DNA of 64,000 bases from Hydractinia symbiolongicarpus (GCF_029227915.1 NC_079881.1:14547501-14611500), one strand, 5' to 3'; counted from the stretch's first letter, positions 44,840 through 57,540 are shown. Notes: generated from the sequence alone by a model not told the origin. Made by a program: numbers and translations.

Positions 44840-47180
44840 CCAACACGTCCTTCTACGAATACAATCGAAGATGCACTGGAAACAATGCATTTTCAGCACA
44901 TGGGAGAGAAATTCGCTCTCTTGTATTAAAATGGAAAGCTTGTTAGCCTGGGAGCAGGTTAAAAAACTTAAGCAAAGCTTTGTAAGGGGACTTTTTTCAC
45001 AGAATTAATAAAAAAGGGAAAAGCTAATAAGCTGCCTAAGTCATTTTTTTCATTGAACAAAAAAGGATGCAAAAATTTTGTTTTTTGGTCGCTACTATTG
45101 CATACACGTAGGTCATTCAGGCAGCATTGAAAACTTACTAGTGACATTCTCTAGCACGTCTGCACACAGAAATAATCAAAGTCGGGGACCACAAAGGCCC
45201 TGAAATTTGTGAAAAATGGCCATGCTAATGTCAGCAATAACTACCACATTTAAAGAGTGGACTTAACTAAATAGCCCAAGTCCGCCCGGAACATATGAAA
45301 CTTATCCATCCATCACTTTTTAATTCATCAGATAATGGTGGCCATGTAAAAGACACTCTCTTATGCATTTTATGTCTAATAATTGATGTAGCTTGTTCCA
45401 ACTCCTCTTTTTTAGAAGAACAATAATGGTAAACTAATTTGTTTCATTTTTTATGAAAAATTAAAGTTTGTAGCTCCATTGACATCAACTCCTCTTTTCT
45501 TCTGGGAGTATATATACAATTAAACAAACTGCCCACTGTAAAATAATATTGCAGGTACATGGTTAGAATTAAAGTTAATTACTTGAACTAGAACAATCTC
45601 TACCATTTTTTTCTTGGAGCGTTGTTGTCTGTCACGTTTGAATGATTCCTTTTTAATCTTACGAAAGAATAGACGTTAGTATTCATATTGCATTTCCTAA
45701 TCACTTTCCATCATTTTGTTGTCAAAAGCTCATTAAAAGTAAAGCAGCACAATTGTGCCATCAAAACTAAGATTGTTTTTAAATGATTACAGCGTTTAAA
45801 TGATCAGCTGCAAAGTAAAAATAAAACAGCAGTTCTTACAGATTACCTTGAGTGAACTGATATGTTAACACTACATACACTTTTAAGTATTTAATATGTT
45901 AGAAAACGAATTTGTAAACTAGTGTGATCATACCAACCTGAGAGTTGGCAAAAGCTCGCTTTCAAAAAATAAAATAAAATACACGGATATGTCAAATTTA
46001 AATGGTCAGTTTCTCGACATCAATATGTCAACACTGATTAAAAAAGAGATATTATTTTTATGTATGAATCAATAAAAAATGTGATGTATTTCATTTAAAT
46101 AGTTTGAAGAATTAATTAAAACCAATCAACTTTGTCCAACGGCTACATTTTGGCAAAGTTTAGTAAACATGTTGCAAACACATTGGACTACATTAAGTCA
46201 ACTCGTGAAAGTAAAAGTTCTTTGTATTTCCAAGCAATGGAAAATATGATAAAATAGCTTTATGCTTATGATCATGTGTATATGCTCATCACTTCACTTA
46301 GTGTTGATCTACTCAACAGAAATTAGCAGAACAACATACACAAAGATTTTTATGTAAGGAAGCAACAAATAGGAAAGTTCAAGATGTTGCTTGCAAAACA
46401 GGTCATAGAACAAACCAGCAACACGGAACAAAAGGATGTAAGTAGAATTATTGGTTTTAGAACATCACCTGGTACAAATTAAAGATTTAGAAAAGATTTA
46501 AAAAATTTAAAAAAGAGAGTTTAGGAAATGACACAAATAGTGTAAATGCCTTAACAAAAGACATTACTTGAAGAAAATTATATCCTATTTTAATCGTGAC
46601 TCCGTTAATTTGGGGCACCTAGTGATAGGATGCATTTTACCTAGCCATGTTTCAAACTTCAGAACGTATGAATTTATGAGAGTGGGTCCACTGTAACAAT
46701 CACAGCCTCAACCCTATGCCGCGATGTTGCAAAAATTTTGAAGCATTGTACTTAGTATTATAACTTTTTTTGTTGAAATGTAAAAAAACAATTTGAAAAT
46801 AGTACTAAATAGATAAATCATGCAACACTACCCTTTATTTATGAAATACTCAATCAAGGTTTCCGAAATAACTTTTTTGCAGGCTTTTATGGCAGCTTGT
46901 GATACAATTTAAGATGAAGAAAAACTTCAACTTTTTCTTTTTCTGAGCTCCAACTTCCTTGTAGCAGTTCACCCTGCGAATTCACAAAATAGACAAAAAT
47001 GGGGGGGGAGTAGTCCTTTTCTTCTCCTGTGAAGACAGATATGCAACTCTCATGCATGTTTCGAAACTAATACATACGGTAGGTACTCTGATGGGTCCTA
47101 AGGGTAAATTGGTGGAAATGAGAGTTAGTCCAAACACCAGAGTCATTCATTAGTCCATTACAACCAATATCTGTTTAAAT
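44840..47180. other. AT-rich intron sequence without a recognised feature
   Basis: No open frame resembles a protein family. CACGTCTGCACACAG at 45164 resembles the repeat border seen at 5107 and 17160. Confidence 0.4.
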
Positions 47181-47184
47181 GCAT

Positions 47185-48500
47185 GACTAGCTGTATGCCT
47201 GTGGAAGAATCCACTTTATTTAATCCATGTAACAGTATACGTGGATGACAAAAAAAGCAATATAGCAGTGTGAATCTTATAATTTGCATAGTGATATAAG
47301 TGAACAACAAAATAAAACAACTGCAGTATATATATGTGACAATTAAAGGCTAAACCAACTAAAATTACTTTCTCTAATAATGTGAAAATTATTCAGAAAA
47401 AAATTCACCAAACCGTTTTAAAATATATCTAACTCATAAAAATTAACAAAAGTCTATCAAAATTGGCTAGGCTTAGTCCACCCTGTCAAAGGTTGACAAA
47501 AATGTATAAATAAACAGGCAACAACACTTGAAATATTGCATAGTGCCTCTACCAGAATTTTTTATCTGAAATGTAAAAAAATGGATTGCAAGTATACATT
47601 ATAATGCAATGAAACGTTGTTAAGGTTACTGTCAAAATCAAGTTTACAAAATTAAATTATTTTGGTATATTATATTGCATAGCCCGCTAAAACAACATTT
47701 TAATCCAAAATACCAAAGAAAAACAGTAGTCAATAAAAACTAGTTATTTCACTAATCTACAAAAACTTACACAATGTGTAAAAAAAAAAGAATGATTGTA
47801 CATAGTAATTCTGATTCAACTATAATCTGTTCTTTTGATATTTTGCATGTTGTCCTTACCGATAAAATGTTACACAACATTTCAAAAAAACAGAGGCACC
47901 AAATGAAATAGATAAGGATCAGTCATATATGTTGGCCACCATCCTCTTCAGTAAAAATTTATATAAAATAAAGAAATACACATCATGCAAGGTGTAAAAT
48001 CTTCTGTGTATGGTCCCTCACAAAATTAACATAAAATGTCCAAAAAATTTCCTTCAGTTCTTCAAGTCAGTTCTTTTATCGTGCTGCTTATTGTCTTTCT
48101 CACAAATTCTTACATGAAAATGTCAAAATCAATAATTTGGAACAAATTAAATTTATATTTTAAAAATGTAATTTCTGTACTTTTTTTTTAGGAAATTTTT
48201 GCAGGAAAAAACTTCGCTACTCAAAAAAAAAAAAGAATCAGGAAAATGTTTACATTTTAATTCAAATAAATTCCACTTTTTGTATATATAATGTTGGTGT
48301 CAGAGTTACTCATTTTACAAATTCAAAGATAGATAGATAGCAACAAAACTTATAGGTTAGCTAGGTACTGGGGAGCTTCAGTTTAAACCTAACGTTACAG
48401 CTCATCAGCTAAATTTAAACTGGAGACTTAGCTAGGTATAAAGAACATATATAAATTAGATAAAATTCTACTTCCTAGCTGCTTGTTGTTGGTGGCTGGT
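47185..48500 (-). mobile_element. Worn long-type Helitron element
   Basis: Begins GACTAGCTGTATGCCTGTGG then AAGAATCCAC, a worn 3' end, and continues with CACAAAATTAACATAAAATG- and CATCATGCAAGGTGTAAAAT-type text that matches 27033-29702 (AGCTTGCAAGGTGTAAAATC), finishing in a TAGCTAGGTA-rich zone. Its 5' end is not recognisable. Confidence 0.5.
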
Positions 48501-48726
48501 TTATATGATGCTAGATAGCTAAGAAATGTTATATGTCTGGCATCAATAATATCATAAAACTGAAAAAACATGGGCAAACCTTACAAACCTTGCTATGTTC
48601 AATTTATTAACTATGCCCTTCTTCAAATGTTTTTGTACAGATTTATTTTGAAGAAAAGAGAAGAAAAAAGCTAAAAAAGAACAGTCATCTTTTTGTAAAA
48701 ACAATTTTCGTTACTTTATCCTAGGA

Positions 48727-48997
<271 letters not shown>

Positions 48998-48999
48998 CA

Positions 49000-50105
49000 G
49001 AAATTGCTGCGCTTACATATAGTTATAACGTATCCGTGATTTCTATGAAGTAACGTTCTCACTATTATTGTGAATTTTAACGTACCGCACACTTTCGGGG
49101 GCGATGCATGAGTCGTAAGAAAGTTACTGGTAACTTACATGTTGTGCTCTAACCACAGTCCAATCCTCTCATTTCAAACTGAATCATTCTCATTATCTCC
49201 CTATATGTTCTAGTATCATCAAACAATAACTCTCAAACAAGGTTAGCATGTAGTATCCACTTTCTGGCCGGGCCATGTGCTTTTTTATCATTGTCATCCA
49301 TTATGAGAGCAATTATGAAACATTTCACATTCTGACATTGACAGATGGTAAACAAGCGAATGGATGAAAGCCTGAGAATGTGGGTTGATTTTTGGTTAAA
49401 AAATATATGTCTAGCAAACCACCTCAACATGCTGACACAGACCTTATTTTTGTACAACAATCTTGGACTAAAATATTGAGATGACAGTTTTTTCCTTATT
49501 TTTCAAATGTGATTCCAGGGAAGTTAATACACAACTATAATTAGCAATAGCTATTTGCCGATAATTAGATAAAAAAAACAGTTAAAATCATCGCTAAATA
49601 TAAATTAATTAGCGGATAAGGCTTATAGCGAGAAACAATGCTAAGCTATACTTATCGCTAACTTGATTTGTCTTCTATGCTGATATAGTGCATAATTGCT
49701 GACGCATAAATTTTATAGCAAACTATGCGAAAAGAAAGTATAATAACAACATTCTTTGTATGTTCGTCGAATAAAAAAGCAAAACTGTTTACTTAATGTT
49801 TTTAATAAATTGTATTTATATTCTTTTTCAAATTGTGAATATATTTTGTTTGATCCTGTAAAATATAAAACCCTAATTAAGTTTTTTTCAACGTTTTTCG
49901 GGTGTAACACACATTTTCAAGTACAACTTGACGATTTTACTGTTTTGGCTCAAAGGAATAATTTTTTCGACCATGAATTAAAAGACAGCTTACGTGTTGT
50001 GCGTGATATGCCTCTGTTAACCCCATTCAGGTTGGAGGGGGATGGGGGGTCTGCCCTACCCTTCCAATTTTTACTTGTAACTTTTGTTTGCCTGGCTTAT
50101 TTTAC
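49000..50105. other. No gene recognised
   Basis: A 117-codon plus-strand frame (49756-50109) is open but shows no family resemblance and is embedded in AT-rich sequence. The segment CCCATTCAGGTTGGAGGGGG (50021) is repeat-like. Confidence 0.4.
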
Positions 50106-50109
50106 TTAA

Positions 50110-51075
50110 AATTTTTAATAGCTGAGTTTCTATCTATATGAAGTTGATTTAGCAAAAAAAAAACTTTTGGAACATCCCTTTTTTCTGGAAAAAGCCTTTT
50201 TAGAACTGTTATATCCTTCACACCTTTGAAAAAATATGTGCAAAATAAGTTTTTTAATTTTTTTAAAATATTTTTTGTAAACATTATGCATAATATGGAA
50301 CTCCTGTATAAAATATGCATAATAATATTTTTTAGATAGTTTACTTTCACTATTAAATTAAAAAAAAATCAAAGTTAAGGAATATGCATATGAGCTGTCT
50401 CTTTTCTGTCTATTAATGATTCTGAGCGTGTGCAAGCAAAATTCAGCATAAAGAAAAAGTTCGCACTTCTATCATCTTTCTGCATACTCAGTTCACACAT
50501 TTTTATAACACCTACGAAAATCTTTAAAAACAAATATCTTGTTAGTAAATTTTCGCATACATGCCTTTACGTTTGTGGTCTCTTTTTCTGAAAGCTTCCT
50601 ATTGGCTCATTGAAATTTTCGGTAATGAAAAGCTGAATAAATTATGCACAAAAGGTTGCCGGATTTTTTATAAATTACTGATTAGCGAATTATGACGACA
50701 GAAAGAAAAAAATATGCATTTTTTTGAATGATTTTATCTAATTACAAATAATTTCATAACGACGTTATTAGAAAAAAAAAGCGGGAACCTTTTTGAATTT
50801 AATTTATGCTGAATATAATGGTGCGAAAACGAGAAGTGTGCGGCCACGCGTTCGGAAAAAGAAGCCATTTTAAAACGTATGGTGAAAAAAAATTGGAGTG
50901 TGTTTCTTTCATTATATTTTCTTTTTGGAAAATTACCATCTCACGAAAATAGCACCATCAAAAAAATCTTTCATCAAGTATTCAGGAACAAAAAAAACTA
51001 AAAAAATATAAAAGTATTGGTAAATTATAAGGGTTTTTCTGAGACTACTTATCAAGTGAGTTTTATTCTTTAAGC
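50110..51075 (-). repeat. MASFSERV repeat, copy 3
   Basis: Reverse-complement copy: it reads ACTCACTTGATAAGTAGTCT, then the core MASFSERVAAHFSFSHHYIQ at about 50867-50790, then GGAAGCTTTCAGAAAAAGAG and the end near CAAAAGTTTTTTTT. It is the most complete at its far end (AAAAGGCTTTTTCCAGAAAA, GGGATGTTCC). Confidence 0.82.
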
Positions 51076-51821
51076 GCATTTTATGATATGTGATCAATAT
51101 AATAGATTTATATTTTATTGTGTGGTATTTACGCCTTTTACGTCCTCTAAAATTATGTTGCGCCATGTGGGCGTAAAATATGCCCATATGTTAAAGTAAA
51201 TTGCTTTTTATCGGTTTAGCACCCCATTTTTGGGTTAATTAAATTTTTTAGCACAAAATGCACCCTATTACATAAGTGTTGACCTAAATAAAGCACCTCA
51301 ATAAAATAATAGGTAGACCTTTAATTGACAACTAAAGACACCAATATTCTAGGCTCAGAAGAAAAAAAATTGTGCAATTTGATCTTTTAGAGCATATTTG
51401 CATATTATCTACTCAAAAAAATTACAAGCCAGCAAGTTTTAAAATTTTGCTGACATCAGCAATTTATCACGAGACCAAAACTAAAAATTTTACTGTCATT
51501 TTAATTATTTTAATTTTTTAATGTCAGTTTTTGACTCCAACCTGAATAGTGTTAAAGAAAAAGCCAAAAATTCTGTTTTACAGGGGGGCTTGTTCTTATT
51601 TGCGAAACTTTTTCCAATCCAGTAGTAAAATCTTATAATCAAGTTTAATTGCACTTAAATCACTTAACATTAAGCAAATACTTTGACCGAGCTTACAACA
51701 AGGCTAGCAGTTGCATATGATTTCTCTGTTCGCCCAAATCTAACAAAAAAATTAGCTGCTGCTATTTGCAATATGATGATAGTATCAATTTTTTAATTGG
51801 ACTTATTATCTAAGGTCTTTA

Positions 51822-52509
51822 GGGATCGTCCCCACGGCATTGTAGAAAGTGAAAAGATCACCATAGATCGTTTAAAAATCATGAAAACAAGACCGTAGAA
51901 AGCAAAAAGGTCGCTTTGGAACATTTAAAATTCATAAAAAAAACATCGCAGAAAGCAAAAAGATCACCGTAGATCGTTTAAATATTCATCAAAACGGATC
52001 GTACAATGCGTAAAGATTGCTGTGGAACGTTTAAAATTCATGAAAACGGGATCGTAAACAACCAAAAGATCGTCGTAGATATCGTCATAGATTGTGTAGA
52101 TGGAACCTATGAATACGTAATTTACTAGTTTTTTCAAAGAAGTCAATCTCATATATTTTACTCCTTTTATTTCTGGTTTTGTATTGAAATAATTATGCGG
52201 AATTATGCCGGTACTTTTGAAGTTCGTTTTAAGTTTGTATAGCAATTTACTTAGTTTAAAGTTCGTATCATTTTTTTTCATATTTCAAAAAACTTACGAG
52301 CAATTTACCTCGTTCAAAGTTAGTATCATTTCATTTTGTATGATAAAGTTTAAGTTTGTTTCATGTATTTAAAAAGTTTGTATAAACTTCGTTTATATTT
52401 TTTATTTTAAACGGAGCACTTCATATGACATTCATTTAACGAAACGAAGTACGTTGTAGCGTTCGTATAATTATACGAAGAAAACATACGAACATTTTGA
52501 GACGATCCC
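51822..52509. mobile_element. TTA-flanked MITE (688 bp) with internal tandem repeats
   Basis: Begins GGGATCGTCCCC and ends GAGACGATCCC; the 9-bp GGGATCGTC is inverted exactly. TTA flanks both ends (51819-51821, 52510-52512), a Harbinger-type target. The left half (51850-52085) is built of about four diverged units of 55-60 bp sharing AGAAAGCAAAAAGATC and TTTAAAATTCATGAAAAC. The right half has repeated AAAGTTCGTAT and CGTATAATTATACGAA palindromes. Confidence 0.75.
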
Positions 52510-52952
52510 TTATTGTACATACTGTTTGTATATATGACTGAAGTTCTCATCCTGGATTATTATTCATGAAATAAAAATAAATAAAATAAGCTATTATGTA
52601 AACAGGTGCCTGAGTTCATACTCTTAAACCTGTGATCTTTAATTATAACAAGTTGGTAACTGCTATTATTAATAATATATCGGTAATGCAGGTGAAATGT
52701 ATGGAAATAGGGTATCCATACTAGTATAGAAATTATCTGTAAAATACACTATTTGGTGCACAATATCATGGTTGTTAGCGTTTTCCCAAAAATCGTGAGA
52801 AGTTAATTAAGAGATGATTTTGAAACTAACTTCAAACCTATGGTATGTTAATTGACCTCTTGGGACATAATTAATGACATGCAAAACAATAATAACCATC
52901 AAGCAAAATATTTTTTGAAGACAGTATAAAAACAAATAACAAGGATACTTAC

Positions 52953-53016
52953 CAAGAATATAATTAAATAATTCACAGTAATTGTAATAAGATTGATACC
53001 GGTGCTCAAGTGTTGG
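52953..53016 (-). CDS. eif3l: eif3l exon (64 nt)
   Basis: Encodes PTLEHRYQSYYNYCELFNYI plus Leu and one base, matching the family block PSLEQRFESYYNYCNLFNYIL. The acceptor is GTTTTAG and the donor GTAAGTAT. It enters in phase 0 and leaves one base. The Gly-Gly before the Pro in vertebrates is missing, so AKLK joins PTLEH directly. The exon is isolated, with 4.5 kb of intron on the 5' side and 13.7 kb on the 3' side. Confidence 0.95.
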
Positions 53017-53139
53017 CTAAAACAAAAACAAAAATTTCTTAGCCCTGACATTACTATGCAAATTCTAATAAAATAAATTAACATACAGAAAAATTTGGAA
53101 ACTTTAATCTTTAAGGGATTTCAACTTCAATATAGTGTT

Positions 53140-53600
53140 TTGTTACATAATGTAACAAAACACTATAGTAACAACACTATAATATATACTACAGTATATA
53201 TGTGACATTTAAAAACTAAATCTACTAAAATTACTGCTCTGACCATCTGACAAATGCGAAAATTATTAGGAAAGGAGTTTTCAAAAGCATTTCAACATAC
53301 ATCTCACCCATAAAATTTAAATCACTCAAAACGTCACATATATACAAAAAAAGCTGATCAATGTCAAACACAAATCTCTCTCATTGTATATGTTAAAGTC
53401 AGTTAGTTTATTGCAAACCCTGCCAAAGGTTGACACAAAATGTGAAAAATAAACAATAAATTGTGCCTAAGTAGAAATTTTTATCTAAGGTGTTAAAAAG
53501 GGATTTGCAAGGATAAATTATAATGCAATAAAACGTTTTTGATATATTGCATACTGTCCTTCCTCACTAAACTTCTGTCAAAAAAGCGAAAGTAAGATGA
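53140..53600 (-). mobile_element. Fragment related to the 47185-48500 element
   Basis: TACAGTATATATGTGACATT, AAACTAAATCTACTAAAATT and CCTGCCAAAGGTTGACACAA match 47330-47500 in order and orientation. No ends preserved. It starts next to an inverted CAAAACACTATAGT/ACACTATA stretch at 53145-53180. Confidence 0.5.
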
Positions 53601-53734
53601 TGCTAAAGGTACATAACGCATTATTGAAACGAATTTTGAAATAAATGAACTAGTTAAAAACCTATTAAACTTGTGAAATATAAACTTATCTTTTCTTTAA
53701 AAAATTGGCGTAATCATAATTGTAACCCCAATGA

Positions 53735-54125
53735 CAAGAAAATGTGTATATGAAGTTTTAAAGTTGCCGTATTTCCTTCTAAAATGATGAGAAAACGTCC
53801 CTGCGAAGCTTTAAGGTTGCCGTATTTAATTATAAAATAACGAGAAAACGTCCCTGCGACGCTCTAAAGTTGACGTATTTCATTCTAAAATGACAAGAAA
53901 ACGTCCCTGCGAAGCTTTAAAGTTGCCGTATTTTGTTCTAAAATGATGGAAATTGTCCCTGCGAAGCTCTAAGGTTGCCGTATTTCGTTCGAAAATGACG
54001 AGACAGTGTGCCTGCGAAGATCTACAGATGCCGTATTTCGTTTTAAAATGACGAGAAAACGTCTCTACAAAGCTATAAAGTTGTCATATTTCCTTCTAAA
54101 ATGACGAGAAAACGTTCCTGTCAAA
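53735..54125 (+). repeat. 54-bp minisatellite, about seven units
   Basis: Unit: CGTCCCTGCGAAGCTTTAAA then GTTGCCGTATTTCGTTCTAA and AATGACGAGAAAA. About seven diverged units with the CpG-bearing parts CGTCCCTGCGAAG and GCCGTATTTCGTT best kept. The first and last units are the most worn. Confidence 0.9.
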
Positions 54126-54229
54126 TTATTGAGCCAATTTAAAACCTATTAAAAACAAACTTGTAGAATTGAGTAATTTTTCTATTCAGTTTATTCAACC
54201 ACTCATTTGATACACTATTATTAAATAGT

Positions 54230-54410
54230 TTTAAAATACGAAATTGTATTTTTAAAAATAGAACTTCGTAGGTTCTATCTTTCAAAATAGAATTTTGTAT
54301 TTTCTATTTTTAAAAAATACGAAATACGAATTTCGTATTTTTAAAAATAGAATTGTGTTTTTTTCAAAAAATATGTGTATTTTAAAATATGAAATCCGTA
54401 GTTTTTAATA
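54230..54410. repeat. Palindrome-rich AT stretch (AAATACGAA motifs)
   Basis: Repeated short motifs AAAATAGAA, AAATACGAAA and ATTTCGTATTT occur in both orientations, for example TACGAAATACGAATTTCGTATTT at 54318-54340. The region can fold on itself in several ways. Confidence 0.75.
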
Positions 54411-55023
54411 CAAAATTTCCGCTTAATACGAAAAGAGAAGTGGTCGATTTTCCTAGAGAGCATCAAATATGTCCTAATTTTCGACCCGTCTTGTATCACA
54501 CTTTCTAGCACATTCCAAATGGGAGGGGTTATTAAGCACACCTAGAACAATTTTAGTGTGCGTGGAGGTTTCACAAGCGATTGCACACCATTCATGTTCA
54601 AGCCTGAACATGTGCATTTAACCACAAGTGCTGCTCTTTGATCATTTTCCTGCCGTTATGTTTATAATATAAAGACTTTCATTTAAATATTTACTTTCTT
54701 TTTGGCTTTGATTTAAAGGGGAACTCCAGTAAAAATCACTTTTTCCTTTTTTGCTATATACGTACTCAGAAAAGCATAAGAAATCAAAAAAACTTACTTT
54801 ACTTGTTTTTCTTATTTAAAATTGTTGTACAAGCCTTTGCATATTCAATTTTTTTCTCATAAAAAAACAGACAGGCGCAATTTCATTGAGGACTGGAACC
54901 GATTATAAATATGACATCACATCGTGCTGAAAGTTTAAGCGAGCACAGAGAATGTTCATGTTAAGACCTATAGCTTACATTAAATAGCTTTTTGTATGTA
55001 ATTTACGTTTAAATCTTTAAAAA

Positions 55024-55260
55024 ATGGTTAGTTGCTCTGCTTTTCGATGTATCAATCGATTAGAGAAGTGTAAAGAAGTAAGTTTTCACAGAATCCGATC
55101 TGTGAAAAAGAAAGAATTAAAAAATGGCTAAACAACATACGTAGTGCTGGTGATCTACCAAGCGATCAAAGTTTTTATATTTTTGGTTATCGCACTTTAC
55201 AGATAGTTCTTTTAAGAGATCTCCAAGAAATAAACTTCCAAATTAAAATATTGCCACTTT
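55024..55260 (+). pseudogene. THAP zinc-finger protein of the Kolobok-like element
   Basis: Starts MVSCSAFRCINRLEKCKEVS then FHRIRSVKKKELK, a classic THAP start (Met, C-x4-C, FHR). A one-base shift in an A-run near 55127 is needed to continue with WLNNIRSAGDLPSDQSFYI. The expected later Cys and His (CxxHF) read as FGYRTL, so the zinc site is probably broken. THAP domains are the DNA-binding parts of P-element and Kolobok transposases. Confidence 0.75.
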
Positions 55261-55724
55261 GTAAAAATTCAATTTCAGCTAGTGAAGCTAGTGAAGTTTC
55301 TCATTTCTTCTCATTTCATTATTTGTACTTATATCTACAGAACACAACCAAATAACGTTTTGCACATTTTTATGATCAATAAAAGAACATTATACCAATT
55401 TTCAATACAAACACAGACAAAAAAGTTTTCTAGTTACACCTGTATCTTTCGTAGCGCTCAAGTTTCTATTCTTTGTTATCAAAAAAGAAGTTTTTTTTCA
55501 TGGAAGGACATGCCGAATATTTTCAGGGGGTAAATGTAACCATGTTCTTCAATCTTTGTAACTGTTTAAGGCTGCATGTAATGCTGATAATGCATTTTCT
55601 AAAACAGCTTTGTCAAAACAACTACTTATAAGTCAGTAGCTTCTGCAACTCATTTATGACCTACCATAATCATAAGAATGATTTTTATTTATACAATATT
55701 AATACCCAAGTTTTACCGACTTAT

Positions 55725-56455
55725 CACGACCCGAACATTATTCGATCTTTCGGTCACGCATTTGAATGGTCCTCCATCATGGAGAAAATTTAAGACACAG
55801 ATAGATTACTTCCTGGTTAGAAAGTCAGACAAGAAAGTGGTGAAGGACGTTAAAGTTATATCGGGGGAAGAGTGTGTTTCCCAGCATAGGTTGCTGGTTT
55901 GTGATATTATCTTAAAGAGTGTTAAAGAAGCCAAGGGAAAGTACAGGCCCCGTCGAAAAGTCTGGAAGCTGAAGGAAGAGATTGTAGCAAGACAATTTAG
56001 TGCAAAGTTCAGCAGTTAGCCCACAATGGTCAATGTGATAGTGACAATGTTGAAAGTACTTGGATTACTTTGAAGAAAGGTCTTCTAGAAGCTTCTGATG
56101 ATACCTGTGGGTGGACGAAAGGACCAGCTAGACATAGACAGACCTGGTGGTGGAATAATGAGGTTGACCAGTGTATAAAGGAAAAGAGGAAGATTGAATT
56201 GGCTGGGGCACTTGGAAAGAATGGAGGAGGATAATTGGGTAAGAAAGTGTAGAGACTTGATAGTTCCTGGGGCAAAGCCCAGAGGCAGACCGAGGAAGAC
56301 TTGGCAGGAGGTTATAAGGACAGACTTGATACAGAGTAAGTTGAGTTTAGATCTAACACAGTCTAAATCAGATTGGAAGAGGGTCATTAATATACCCCGT
56401 CCAACCCATGCTAGCATGGAAAACGGACGTTAAGCCGAGAATGATGATGACGATG
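55725..56455 (+). pseudogene. RTE-like LINE with internal deletion (endonuclease end fused to C-terminus)
   Basis: TRTLFDLSVTHLNGPPSWRK, then TQIDYFLVRKSDKKVVKDVK and EECVSQHRLLVCDI are the end of an RTE-type endonuclease. After a frameshift, RQTWWWNNEVDQCIKEKR follows and at about 56190 it jumps to RLNWLGHLERMEEDNWVRKC and GRPRKTWQEVIRTDLIQ, the C-terminus. The whole reverse transcriptase is missing. The 3' end has an ATGATGATGACGATG tail. It is the same family as 42246-43460 (about 90% identical where they overlap). Confidence 0.88.
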
Positions 56456-56690
56456 ACATAAAATTTGTTTGCATTTGTGCGCAAAAAAGCACGTGCAGAG
56501 GAAAAATATTGCTGAATTGTGAAATAAAAATAAATTGGCTTGTAAAGTAAGAAAGTTTTTTTAATGAAGCAAATGATAAAGTTTTTTGACAAAAGAATGT
56601 TGAAAAAAAGTGATTAAATATATTTTTTATTTCTTTAAAAAGAAAATACTTTGCTAAGAACGTTACTTTGAGTCAGTAAAAGACACCTCG

Positions 56691-56873
56691 TCACTTTGCA
56701 TCATTATTAATTTCTCCCATTTGAGACACAAGAGGTTCGAAATCGTGTGGCTGTAGCTTTGTAAAGTCTTTTTCATGAAGAGAATTATCCGATTCTATGT
56801 TTTCTAAGTTATAATCTTCGTCATTATTACAAGACGCCTTATCAACGAACAATGTAAACAGTAAGTAAACAAA
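56691..56873 (-). CDS. Exon-like open frame at the right end of the Kolobok-like element
   Basis: After a TTCTAAAAG acceptor-like site the minus strand is open for 60 codons: FVYLLFTLFVDKASC, NNDEDYNLENIESDNSLHEK, then DFTKLQPHDFEPLVSQMGEI and a TGA at 56691. It is acidic and not recognised. Its position close to the right terminus suggests the last exon of a second gene of the element. Could be chance. Confidence 0.35.
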   Translation of the reverse strand, partial: FVYLLFTLFVDKASCNNDEDYNLENIESDNSLHEKDFTKLQPHDFEPLVSQMGEINNDAK

Positions 56874-57106
56874 CTTTTAGAAGGTGAGCTGCTGAGCTCA
56901 CGGACTTTCTGTGGGATGTCATGTATGCTTATTTATTCGGACCTTCTCCTCTCGACTCTACGCGACCTTGTTGTTTACAGACCCGATTAAGGTATAAATA
57001 AAGATTTTTAATGATTGTAAAAGGTTTACTCTGACATATTTATGTATTGTCTTATCAAAATAACATTTTTTTCAAATATTTTTTTTTCACTGTAGTGTCC
57101 CTTTAA

Positions 57107-57540
57107 GTTTTAAGAATTGCAAATTTTCCAAATTGCTTTTATTCTTTACTGCTCTTTGACACAGCACATTTATCAATGTTTTATTTAGCACCTCCTCAAA
57201 ATTAACCAATGTGATCAACGTACTCTAATGAGCTGTATTTTTATCATTGAATGCACAGTCAAAACTCTTTTGCTGGATGAGACGGTGTGAACTTTTTTCA
57301 CATTTTAACACATAAGTAATGACTTTTTTTCAACCATCTGTAAACCTTCTTTTAAACCATCATTGGAGCCATGGACATGTGAAGATATAGTTTTGACGTT
57401 TTATATCTTAAACAATTAACTGGGTCTTATCTATTTAAAATATATTCTGTGTCATTTTAACTAATATTATTTGCCTTGATCACCTTTAAATTAAAAAATG
57501 ATAAATATCGCATAATAAAAAGAATAATAATAAACACTAT
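57107..57540. other. Intron sequence, nothing recognised
   Basis: AT-rich stretch between the Kolobok-like element and the eif3l exon at 57558; no motif stood out. Confidence 0.5.

Larger units (their letters stand above)
54717..57102. mobile_element. TTAA-flanked Kolobok-like transposon with THAP gene
   Basis: Left end AGGGGAACTCCAGTAAAAA and right end, reverse complemented, AGGGACACTACAGTGAAAAA match at about 16 of 20 positions. TTAA flanks both sides (54713-54716, 57103-57106). A THAP-type zinc finger is encoded just inside the left end (+) and an acidic exon-like frame just inside the right end (-). TTAA targets together with THAP proteins fit the Kolobok superfamily. An RTE-like LINE (about 55725-56455) was inserted or caught in the middle; no DDE domain is visible. 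Confidence 0.72.

Noticed and set aside
49756-50109. 117-codon open frame on the plus strand
   Set aside because: Phe/Leu/Tyr/Asn-rich, no recognisable motif, overlaps repeat-like text near 50021; not supported as a gene.
53735-54125. CRISPR-like array
   Set aside because: The repeats are contiguous 54-bp units without unique spacers in a eukaryotic genome; a minisatellite.
55678-56019. Host gene encoding a 113-residue protein
   Set aside because: The QIDYFLVRKSDK...EECVSQHRLLVCD pattern identifies it as the endonuclease end of an RTE-like LINE.
56735-56760. tRNA-like GGTTCGAAATC
   Set aside because: No cloverleaf arms could be built around it; it lies in a transposon exon-like frame.
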